From assembly GCA_046289975.1 (NCBI GenBank), contig JBKBUQ010000135.1:1-7874 (forward strand): a stretch of 7,874 bases of DNA, read 5' to 3'. The position numbers and the translations under genes were made by a program. Under the pieces are notes generated by a model that was given only the letters and a program-made list of their open reading frames with translations, was not told the origin of the DNA and searched no databases. Positions 1-6,813 of this stretch are shown here, piece after piece (within the stretch, counting starts at the first letter, position 1; each line of letters begins with the position of its first letter). Origin of the DNA: UBA2798 sp046289975 (lineage in GTDB: Bacteria; Bacteroidota; Bacteroidia; Flavobacteriales_D; UBA2798).

Positions 1-1101
1 GCCTACCATGTCCCCGAAAAAGCGACGTAAGCGCTGAATGATTTGTGTTGTTAATGCAATTTCCGGAAGCAAATACAATACCTGTCCATCCGTTTTTTCC
101 AGAATTTCCTGAATGAGCCGGATATAAATTTCGGTTTTTCCCGAGCCTGTTACACCATGCAGCAACACCGGTTTGTTTTCATTGAATCCCTTGCTGATTT
201 CATCAAATGCACGCTGTTGTTCGTCTGATAAAACAGGTAGGGTAGAAGTCTCTGATATTTCCGGAGCCAAACGATCAACTCTGACCTGCCGAATTTCAAA
301 AACACCAGCCTTGAGGAGGGTATCTATCGAGGAACTACTTCCACCCAATGCCTTTACGAGTTCAGATTTTTTTACGCTTTTTGGATTATCGGAATAGCGT
401 CCGGATAGTTGAATGAATTGCAATAGTGCATCCACCCGTTTTTGTGCTCTTTTGTCCTTTTCAAGCTGGGCAAACACCTCTCTTAATGCATCTTCATCTG
501 TGCATGCCGCAGATAACTCGATCATTGTTTCGTACTTGGGCCTGTAACGGTATTTCAGCTCTTCTTCGACAAGTATCTTTTTCTTTTCGAGTAAGGATTT
601 AACATGTTGCTGAACGGTGCGTTGACCGAGCAATTCTGCTATTTCCAGCAATGTCATTTTATGTCTAAACTCCAGCGCATCGAGAATGGTTTGTTCCTTT
701 GGACTAAGCGGAAAATCGGTTTGTGAATCAAGATCCGGAACAATTACCGTTTCACTTCCCAATCTGAGTGAGCCCGGAACTGCTGCAAGAAAAACCTCTC
801 CGGGCGTACAACAATAGTAATCAGCCATCCATTCCCAAAATGCCATTTGTTGCTCCGTAACGATTGGACGCTCATCAAGTATGCCGTCTAAATATTTCGC
901 TTCGTAGTGTCGGGGAGCTGTTTGGTGAACGTTTCGTACAATTGCGGTATACAATTTATTTTTCCCGAACTGAACAATTGCACGCATGCCGGAATGTACA
1001 TCTTCATTCATCTCCAGTGGAATACGATACGTATAATACTGCGGAACCGCCAAAGGCAGAATTACGTCAGCAAATAAGGTACGTCGTTCGGAACCGGACA
1101 C
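1..1101 (-). CDS. priA: PriA, primosomal replication-restart helicase (N-terminal 367 codons, cut by the window edge)
   Basis: PriA is a 3'-5' superfamily 2 helicase that recognises stalled forks and reloads the replisome. The minus-strand frame is open from the pfkA stop to position 1. An N-terminal fork-binding domain (FADVILPL near residue 10, then GMRAIVQFGK) is followed by a winged-helix region (about residues 130-175, with LLEIAELLGQRTVQQHV) and a Bacteroidota-style linker. The helicase domain then begins: Walker A GVTGSGKTEIY at residues 316-326, and LLPEIALTTQ shortly after. The DEAH box, zinc-binding cysteines and C-terminal domain lie outside the window; full PriA is about 800 residues. 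The chosen start is GTG at 1099-1101, because the frame has a stop at 1114-1116 and the only other upstream codons (TCA, CTT, TTT, ATT) are poor starts; the next ATG would remove conserved residues. No Shine-Dalgarno is visible. The 12-nt gap after pfkA suggests cotranscription. Identity is secure; the exact start is less so. Confidence 0.95.
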   Translation of the reverse strand, partial: MSGSERRTLFADVILPLAVPQYYTYRIPLEMNEDVHSGMRAIVQFGKNKLYTAIVRNVHQTAPRHYEAKYLDGILDERPIVTEQQMAFWEWMADYYCCTPGEVFLAAVPGSLRLGSETVIVPDLDSQTDFPLSPKEQTILDALEFRHKMTLLEIAELLGQRTVQQHVKSLLEKKKILVEEELKYRYRPKYETMIELSAACTDEDALREVFAQLEKDKRAQKRVDALLQFIQLSGRYSDNPKSVKKSELVKALGGSSSSIDTLLKAGVFEIRQVRVDRLAPEISETSTLPVLSDEQQRAFDEISKGFNENKPVLLHGVTGSGKTEIYIRLIQEILEKTDGQVLYLLPEIALTTQIIQRLRRFFGDMVG

Positions 1102-1113
1102 AATAAAAAGTGA

Positions 1114-2082
1114 TTAAAGCGATAGAATTTCCATCATGCGAAGATAATCGGGATAGATCTCCTGCAAGTGTTTGATCGCATTTTCAAATAGAGTATAGGT
1201 CACCTTATTGTTCATTATCCCAATCATTACGTTTCTTTTTCCTGCCATTAATGCTTCAACCGCAGCAAATCCCATTCGTGAGGAATTGACACGGTCCATA
1301 CACGTTGGATTTCCACCCCGTTGGATATGACCGAGAATGGTAACGCGTGTATCGTATTCGGGAAGTGCTTTTTTCACTTTATCCGCAATTTTGAACGCAC
1401 CACCTGCTTCATCCCCTTCTGCGACAATGATTATTTTCGAGCTTTTGTCTTTCCTGCATTCTGCAAGCCGGTTAATTAAGCGATCGAGATCGGTTTTTGT
1501 TTCCGGAATTAAAATATCCTCAGCTCCAACAGCAATTCCACTCCGAAGGGCTATTAATCCGGCATCCCTTCCCATCACTTCCACAAAAAACAAGCGGTTA
1601 TGACTTTCGGCGGTATCCCGAATTTTATCAACAGCCTCCATAACTGTGTTAATAGCAGTATCGTAACCAATGGTATAATCCGTTCCAATCAAATCATTAT
1701 CAATGGTTCCGGGGCATCCAACAAAAGGAATCTCACAAATCTCACTAAAAACCCGTGCACCCGTAAAGGTTCCGTCACCACCAATAGCTATTACCCCTTC
1801 AATACCGGCCTTCTTCAATTGTTGATAAGCTGCATTTCGTCCCTCAGGTTCCAGAAAGCGCGGACTTCTGGCCGTTTTGAGGATAGTTCCGCCGCGGTTG
1901 ATGATATTGGCCACCGACTTACGGTCCATTGGAATAAAGTCTCCATCAATCATTCCCTCATACCCCTGAAGGATTCCAACTACCTCAAGATCATGGTATA
2001 TACCTGTCCTTACAACAGCCCGAATACAGGCATTCATTCCCGGAGAATCGCCTCCTGAGGTAAAAACTGCGATCTTTTTCAT
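1114..2082 (-). CDS. pfkA: ATP-dependent 6-phosphofructokinase
   Basis: This enzyme phosphorylates fructose 6-phosphate to fructose 1,6-bisphosphate, the committed step of glycolysis, in the cytoplasm. The 322-residue length is full for the bacterial PfkA family (E. coli 320). Visible motifs are the ATP-binding SGGDSPGMN (9-17), GGDGT (101-105), the catalytic loop PGTIDND (124-130, base D128), VEVMGRDAG (167-175), E222, and GHIQRGG (251-257) with H252 and R255 for the sugar phosphate. Gly at 104 and at 125 (the PGT motif) marks ATP rather than pyrophosphate as donor, because PPi-dependent relatives carry Asp and Lys there. Of the E. coli effector-site residues, R21, R25 and R54 are kept, but D59 is Asn59. 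The start is the ATG of MKKIAVFTSGGD, which matches family N-termini. It lies 12 nt upstream of priA on the same strand and is probably the first gene of that operon. Confidence 0.98.
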   Translation of the reverse strand: MKKIAVFTSGGDSPGMNACIRAVVRTGIYHDLEVVGILQGYEGMIDGDFIPMDRKSVANIINRGGTILKTARSPRFLEPEGRNAAYQQLKKAGIEGVIAIGGDGTFTGARVFSEICEIPFVGCPGTIDNDLIGTDYTIGYDTAINTVMEAVDKIRDTAESHNRLFFVEVMGRDAGLIALRSGIAVGAEDILIPETKTDLDRLINRLAECRKDKSSKIIIVAEGDEAGGAFKIADKVKKALPEYDTRVTILGHIQRGGNPTCMDRVNSSRMGFAAVEALMAGKRNVMIGIMNNKVTYTLFENAIKHLQEIYPDYLRMMEILSL

Positions 2083-2238
2083 GGTTGCAAAATACGGAAG
2101 AATGGGATAAAAGCCATCGGATTTAACCCCATAATGCCCCAGTTGGGCGACAGTTTCATTTTTTTTATCGAACGTTTCCGCTTTGTCAATTCAACTATTT
2201 TTTTTTACTTGCACCGTTCAATTCTACTCCTGAACATT
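2083..2238. promoter_or_regulatory. Divergent intergenic region carrying promoters for pfkA (minus) and the lipoprotein operon (plus)
   Basis: The 156 bp between divergent starts must contain leftward and rightward promoters. On the plus strand, TTTG at 2182-2185 lies 18 nt before TTTACTTG (2204-2211). This is a weak match to the Bacteroidota -33 TTTG / -7 TAnnTTTG pattern, embedded in long T runs (about 2159-2166 and 2198-2206). On the minus strand, TATTTTG lies only a few bases before the pfkA ATG, a partial match that would give an almost leaderless transcript. The plus frame stays open back to an ATG at 2134, but I treat 2134-2238 as noncoding because a classical lipoprotein signal starts at 2239. 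No operator-like palindrome stands out. Confidence 0.35.
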
Positions 2239-3159
2239 ATGCAGAACCGTACCAGAGGGATCACCTCAATTTCTTTTATCGCGCTGGGAGTCTCCATGCT
2301 CATGTTTTCCGCTTGCGGCGACTCCAATACCAATGAACAGGATGTGACGAAAGTCGATCCCAAGGTATTAGATACAAGTGATGCAATGGGCATCTCTATC
2401 AACGGACGTTTATTCAGTATTCCATCTCCGTTCCAAACCGCAGAATTGATTAAAAGCACAGGTGCGCCTTACAATGCTGCCATGCTCAATTCTACAGATC
2501 AAACAGCCAACTATTCCACCAAGTTCAATAAGGCATTGAACCTGGGAGTTTACGGAGCTGACCTTGGTTACGCAACCATGTACGACAATACTACTGATGC
2601 TATGTCGTACTTGTCTTCTGTTGAGCAGCTTTCAAAAGAACTCGATATGGGAGGGGCATTTTCTGAAGACATCATCGATCGTTTTTCAGAAAACATGGGC
2701 AACAAAGATTCCATGCTGGTAATTGTTAGTGATGCTTACCGTAACGGTGACGAATACCTGAAAACCAATGATCGTGCCCAGGAAGCAGGACTTGTATTAA
2801 CAGGTGGATGGATTGAAGCATTGTACTTTGCCTGTGAAGTGGTTAACAAAACCAAAGATCAGAAAATCATCAACCGTATTGGTGAGCAAAAAACTACACT
2901 CGGAAATCTTATTGAACTTCTTGAACAGTACAATACTGAAGAAAGCATTGCAAACCTTATTGGTGAAATGCAATCACTTTATACTTTGTTCGACGAGATA
3001 AAAGTTACCTATACTTACCAGAAGCCGGAGACGGACGCTGAGAATCAGGTTACCATTATCAAGAGTTCTACCAAGGTGGACATCACTCCTGATAACCTGA
3101 ACAACATTACCCTTAAAGTAAAAGAACTCCGTATCAAAATTGTACAATCTGAACTATGA
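2239..3159 (+). CDS. Exported lipoprotein of unknown function
   Basis: I do not recognise a functional family beyond uncharacterised Bacteroidota lipoproteins. The 306-residue product starts with a lipoprotein signal: a basic N-terminus (QNRTRG), a hydrophobic stretch (SISFIALGVSMLM), and a lipobox FSAC with C26 as the predicted lipidated residue, then a polar linker (GDSNTNEQ). The mature part looks mainly alpha-helical: GVYGADLGYATMY (103-115), then helices rich in Glu/Asp/Leu to about residue 255, including VLTGGWIEALYFACE (186-200). A basic, beta-prone tail follows (VTYTYQ, VTIIKSSTKV). No enzyme motif is apparent, so a structural, binding or accessory role in the envelope is the inference. 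The frame extends 35 codons upstream to 2134, but that would bury the signal peptide, so 2239 is preferred. The stop overlaps the next gene (ATGA), indicating coupled translation. The residues after the lipid cysteine are not a strong acidic surface-export signal. Confidence 0.85.
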   Translation: MQNRTRGITSISFIALGVSMLMFSACGDSNTNEQDVTKVDPKVLDTSDAMGISINGRLFSIPSPFQTAELIKSTGAPYNAAMLNSTDQTANYSTKFNKALNLGVYGADLGYATMYDNTTDAMSYLSSVEQLSKELDMGGAFSEDIIDRFSENMGNKDSMLVIVSDAYRNGDEYLKTNDRAQEAGLVLTGGWIEALYFACEVVNKTKDQKIINRIGEQKTTLGNLIELLEQYNTEESIANLIGEMQSLYTLFDEIKVTYTYQKPETDAENQVTIIKSSTKVDITPDNLNNITLKVKELRIKIVQSEL

Positions 3160-3611
3160 GAACTTTAGTCCTTTCCGTTATAGTACTCTTCAGTGCCGCG
3201 TTTTCAGGCAATGCTGGAGCTCAAAGCTGTGATTCACTTACCAATGTTTGTAAAGGTCACCTCACCAAGCCTGCAAAAAAGGATAAAGGCTCAATTTTCA
3301 TTTCTGATGGTCAGACCTACCGTGCTTTACTGGACGAAGAGCAGACTGCTGAGTTTACCACTACATTTTATGGTGGTTCAACTTATCGTATTGCAACATC
3401 TGCGGGAACGAAAGATAATTATGTCATTTTTGAGGTATACGATAAGGAGCGCAATCTTCTTTTTTCGAATGCCGATTATGGAAACGCACCCTACTGGGAT
3501 TTCAAAGTTGAATCAACAGTAGATGTCATCATTGAGGCACGTCTTGATCCCAATAAAAAGAGTTCCGGTTGTACCGTAATGCTAATTGGGTTTAAGCAAT
3601 TGAAAAAGTAA
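3156..3611 (+). CDS. Small exported protein of unknown function, probably a beta-sandwich
   Basis: The product is 151 residues. It has a standard Sec signal peptide (RTLVLSVIVLFSAAFSGNAGA, likely cleaved after AGA near residue 22), leaving a mature domain of about 130 residues. That domain alternates short hydrophobic strands and turns (SIFISDGQTYRALL, AEFTTTFYGGSTYRIA, YVIFEVYD, LLFSN, YWDFKV, VDVIIEARL, GCTVMLIGFKQ). This resembles jelly-roll or pre-peptidase C-terminal-like folds of exported proteins, but I assign no family. Three cysteines remain after cleavage (25, 32, 139). Two lie close together near the new N-terminus and could form a disulfide. The ATG overlaps the lipoprotein stop by four bases, so the two are almost certainly one translationally coupled pair with products in the same envelope compartment. 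No catalytic residues are recognisable. Confidence 0.85.
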   Translation: MRTLVLSVIVLFSAAFSGNAGAQSCDSLTNVCKGHLTKPAKKDKGSIFISDGQTYRALLDEEQTAEFTTTFYGGSTYRIATSAGTKDNYVIFEVYDKERNLLFSNADYGNAPYWDFKVESTVDVIIEARLDPNKKSSGCTVMLIGFKQLKK

Positions 3612-3632
3612 AAGTTCATTCTCAATCTATCT

Positions 3633-3662
3633 GAAAAGACATTTCGCCGTAAATGTCTTTTC
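3633..3662 (+). terminator. 12-bp perfect hairpin between the small exported protein and the transporter
   Basis: The arms GAAAAGACATTT (3633-3644) and AAATGTCTTTTC (3651-3662) are perfect reverse complements around a 6-nt loop CGCCGT. The stem is AT-rich, with a U-rich right arm followed by CGTGTTTG rather than a clean T tract. It begins 21 nt after the small protein's stop and ends 26 nt before the transporter ATG. It could be an intrinsic terminator or attenuator lowering transporter expression, or an mRNA-stabilising structure. The symmetric arms would also fold on the opposite strand. Confidence 0.6.
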
Positions 3663-3688
3663 GTGTTTGAGACAACACCACGCACAGC

Positions 3689-6600
3689 ATGAGTGAACGG
3701 ATATTAAAAGCTCTTATGCAACTCTTCGCTATCATCGCGAGGGTTGAAGATGAGGACGGACCCGAAGCCGAATCAGGATCAACTGATGGAGGTGGACGCC
3801 GCATTGTTGAGATCTTCCTGAAGTCGCAACTTAACCAGGAGTTGGTGGACGAATATTTACGTCTATTTGACGAATACCTGGAAGCTCACCAGGGTAAATC
3901 GCAGAAAAAAGACGGAGCAAAAAAACGTACATCTGTAAATTCTGTGAAAGTTCTGAGGATCTGTACCCAGATCAATGAGGAACTCGCCCAAAAGCAGAAA
4001 ATCATTGTATTGGTCAGGATTCTTGAGTTCATCAACGAAAATCAATCTGTAACCGAACAGGAGCTAGAGTTTGCCAGCACAGTTGCCGAAACGTTCAATA
4101 TCTCAGAAGAAGAATTCCGTCGTTGCAAAAATTTCGTTGACAATAAAGAAGACCAGACAGAAGACGGAGCTTACCTGCTTTATATCAATAATTCAAAAGA
4201 GAATCCCTTCAAGGAAGCTCACCATATATACAGTGAGGGAATTCAGGGACATATTCGCGTATTGCGTATTCCTTCATTGGGAATTTATTTCCTGCGTTAT
4301 TACGGGAATTCAGAGATCTATCTGAATGGAATAAACATAACACCACTACGTGTTTACATTCTCACACAAGGTTCATCCATCCGTTCATCGCGTGTTCAGC
4401 CGATTTATTATTCGGATATCATTAGCAAATTCCTCAGCGATACATCTGTCAGCAAAATTGTATTTAAAGTGGACGAAATTATGTTCCACTTTAAAGGAGG
4501 GAAAATCGGACTTCATCCATTAACCTTTTCAGAAGAATCCGGGAAACTACTCGGAATTATGGGAGGTTCCGGTGCAGGAAAATCGACTCTGCTGAATGTA
4601 TTGAATGGTAATTATGCTCCCACAAGAGGTGCGATTACCATCAACGGTGTTAATATTCACAGTGAAAGCAAAAAAATTGAAGGTGTTATTGGTTACGTTT
4701 CTCAGGATGATCTTCTTATTGAAGAGCTTACTGTTTTCCAAAACCTGTTTTACAATGCCAAACTGTGTTTTGGAAACCTCAATGATGCACAGATCACAAA
4801 GCTTGTATTGAATCTTCTTACAGCTCTTGGTTTATACGAAACAAAAGATCTTCGTGTTGGAAATCCGTTGGATAAAACCATTTCCGGAGGACAACGGAAG
4901 CGATTGAATATCGGTTTGGAATTGATCCGCGAACCGGCGGTATTGTTTGTGGATGAACCAACTTCAGGATTATCCTCAAGGGATTCTGAAAATATCATGG
5001 ACTTATTAAAAGAGCTTGCTTTAAAAGGTAAGTTGGTCTTTGTGGTGATTCACCAGCCATCGTCTGATATCTTTAAAATGTTCGACCGTCTTCTGATTCT
5101 GGATGTTGGCGGATTCCCTATTTATTACGGAAATCCTGTTGATGCAGTGATCTATTTCAAGACACTGGTAAACCATGTAAACTGCAATGAGAGTGAATGT
5201 CCAACCTGTGGTAATGTAAACCCGGAACAGATATTCAACATTATTGAGAGTAAGGTAGTCGACGAATACGGAAATGCCACTCAAAACCGGAAAGTATCTC
5301 CAAAAGAGTGGAATGAGTTGTACACCGAAAAAATCGGCAATCAATTACCGGAAGCACCTGCACAAAAAGATATTCCGGAAAGCACCTTTAAGATTCCGAA
5401 CAAGATCAAACAATACTGGGTTTATTTGGTGCGGGATGTATTGTCGAAACTGACAAATACCCAATACATATTAATTAACGTATTTGAAGCTCCTGCGCTT
5501 GCTCTTATTCTGGCTTTCTTTGTGAAATTTTTCAACAATGAAGCTGCGCGATCGGGGAATTATATTTTCCGTGATTCAGAAAACGTTCCACAATTCCTGT
5601 TTATTTCAGTTGTGGTTGCCCTATTTATAGGACTCACTGTTGCAGCTGAAGAAATCATCAAAGACCAAAAAATTCTTAAGCGGGAATCCTTCCTGAATCT
5701 TTCCAAACTAAGTTATCTCAATAGTAAAATCACCATCATGTTCCTCATTTCGGCGGTTCAGATGTTGCTTTATGTGTTGGTAGGAAATTTTGTTCTGGAG
5801 ATCAAAGGCATGACTTTCGTTCATTGGTTTTCACTCTTCTCCACAGCTTGTTTCGCCAATATTCTGGGCTTGAATATTTCTGCCAGCTTCAATTCCGCAA
5901 AGGTTATTTACATCCTTATTCCGATTTTGATCATTCCTCAGTTGTTGTTTTCCGGTGTAATTGTACGCTTTGATAAACTCCACCCATGGTTTGCATCACA
6001 ATCGAAAGTTCCGCTTATCGGTAACGTAATGGCATCACGTTGGGCTTATGAGGCAATGGCTGTGGTTCAGTTTAAGGACAACGATTATCAGAAAAATTTC
6101 TTCAGTACTGAAAAAGCACTAAAATTCTCAACCTGGAAAAAAGACCATTGGCTGAAAGAACTTGAGGGTTATAACCAAACCATCAAAACCAATCTTGATA
6201 ATCCTGAAGAAAAGGAAAATGTGGAGCATAAACTGCTCGTCCTGAAGAATGAAGTGAAACGCGAGATGAAATTCATTAAGGGCCTTACACATCCTTCGGT
6301 AGATCAATTGGAGGTGGGCAAAGTGAACGATAAGGTTCTAAATGAGACCATGATTTATCTGGACCAGCTTAAGAAGCACTATAAGAATGTGTACAAGGAG
6401 GCAAGCACCAAAAAGGATAGTATTGTGAAAGCGATGCAAAAAGACGATGCTGCACGCGATCAATTCCTTGCATTGCAACAATCGTACACCAATCAGAGTC
6501 TTGAAAATTTTGTCACCAACCGAAATGTCTTCCCGATGATAATTGAGGAGAATGGTTACCTCGTACAAAAAGCGGATCCTATTTACCTCGATCCTTATGA

Positions 6601-6796
6601 TAAAGGGTTCCTTGAATCGCATTTTTATGCGCCACGTAAACGATTGTTCGGTTCGTACATCGATACTTTTTGGGCAAATATGATGGTGATCTGGATGATG
6701 TCATTATTTCTGATTATTGTGTTGTATTTTGACGGAATGAGAAAACTACTGAATATTGGTTCAATTTTCAGTGGATTATTTTCCAGTAAGAAATAG
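3689..6796 (+). CDS. ABCG-like ABC transporter with N-terminal TerB-like and FHA-like domains
   Basis: This single chain of 1035 residues fuses ATPase and membrane domains in the ABCG order (ATPase first). Residues 1-150 are helical and TerB-like: LMQLFAIIARVEDEDG, then LVRILEFINENQSVTEQELEFA and NISEEEF. About 155-262 is beta-rich and FHA-like (FLRYYGNSEIYLNG). The ATPase has Walker A GGSGAGKST (292-300), Q-loop Q339, signature ISGGQRKR (398-405), Walker B AVLFVDEP (417-424) and H-loop H455, so it should hydrolyse ATP, but the D-loop reads SGLS instead of SGLD. A linker with H496/C499/C504/C507 precedes the membrane domain. Six helices are predicted near 594-616, 635-655, 680-704, 709-733, 737-760 and 992-1014. 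About 225 residues, hydrophilic and with coiled-coil-like parts, separate helices 5 and 6 and should be extracytoplasmic. A half-transporter acting as a dimer is expected. The substrate is unknown. There is no Shine-Dalgarno at the start, and the methyltransferase gene follows by 17 bp. Confidence 0.9.
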   Translation: MSERILKALMQLFAIIARVEDEDGPEAESGSTDGGGRRIVEIFLKSQLNQELVDEYLRLFDEYLEAHQGKSQKKDGAKKRTSVNSVKVLRICTQINEELAQKQKIIVLVRILEFINENQSVTEQELEFASTVAETFNISEEEFRRCKNFVDNKEDQTEDGAYLLYINNSKENPFKEAHHIYSEGIQGHIRVLRIPSLGIYFLRYYGNSEIYLNGINITPLRVYILTQGSSIRSSRVQPIYYSDIISKFLSDTSVSKIVFKVDEIMFHFKGGKIGLHPLTFSEESGKLLGIMGGSGAGKSTLLNVLNGNYAPTRGAITINGVNIHSESKKIEGVIGYVSQDDLLIEELTVFQNLFYNAKLCFGNLNDAQITKLVLNLLTALGLYETKDLRVGNPLDKTISGGQRKRLNIGLELIREPAVLFVDEPTSGLSSRDSENIMDLLKELALKGKLVFVVIHQPSSDIFKMFDRLLILDVGGFPIYYGNPVDAVIYFKTLVNHVNCNESECPTCGNVNPEQIFNIIESKVVDEYGNATQNRKVSPKEWNELYTEKIGNQLPEAPAQKDIPESTFKIPNKIKQYWVYLVRDVLSKLTNTQYILINVFEAPALALILAFFVKFFNNEAARSGNYIFRDSENVPQFLFISVVVALFIGLTVAAEEIIKDQKILKRESFLNLSKLSYLNSKITIMFLISAVQMLLYVLVGNFVLEIKGMTFVHWFSLFSTACFANILGLNISASFNSAKVIYILIPILIIPQLLFSGVIVRFDKLHPWFASQSKVPLIGNVMASRWAYEAMAVVQFKDNDYQKNFFSTEKALKFSTWKKDHWLKELEGYNQTIKTNLDNPEEKENVEHKLLVLKNEVKREMKFIKGLTHPSVDQLEVGKVNDKVLNETMIYLDQLKKHYKNVYKEASTKKDSIVKAMQKDDAARDQFLALQQSYTNQSLENFVTNRNVFPMIIEENGYLVQKADPIYLDPYDKGFLESHFYAPRKRLFGSYIDTFWANMMVIWMMSLFLIIVLYFDGMRKLLNIGSIFSGLFSSKK

Positions 6797-6807
6797 GAGA
6801 GTAGGGG
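6795..6807 (+). promoter_or_regulatory. Purine-rich ribosome-binding region of the methyltransferase gene
   Basis: AGGAGAG overlaps the transporter stop codon (TAG at 6794-6796), and AGGGG follows at 6803-6807, six bases before the ATG. This is stronger than upstream of the transporter, lipoprotein or pfkA genes, which lack a visible Shine-Dalgarno. It supports the ATG at 6814 as the start and suggests coupled or independent loading within one mRNA. Confidence 0.55.
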
Positions 6808-6813
6808 ATAAAA

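Noticed and set aside
864..1106. 80-codon plus-strand reading frame opposite priA
   Set aside because: It is antisense to the conserved N-terminus of PriA and has no recognisable protein features or ribosome-binding site.
1337..2058. Plus-strand reading frames of 88 and 152 codons opposite pfkA
   Set aside because: The minus strand encodes a complete, motif-perfect PfkA. The opposite frames give unstructured, Ser/Asn-rich translations without family features.
2135..2148. GC-rich mini hairpin GCCC-CAGTT-GGGC in the divergent intergenic region
   Set aside because: A four-base stem is expected by chance, and it is not followed by a T run at terminator distance. There is no support as an operator.
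2134..2238. 35-codon upstream extension of the lipoprotein reading frame, starting at ATG 2134
   Set aside because: It would place a phenylalanine-rich segment ahead of a well-formed signal peptide with lipobox FSAC that starts at ATG 2239. The T-rich DNA looks like promoter sequence instead.
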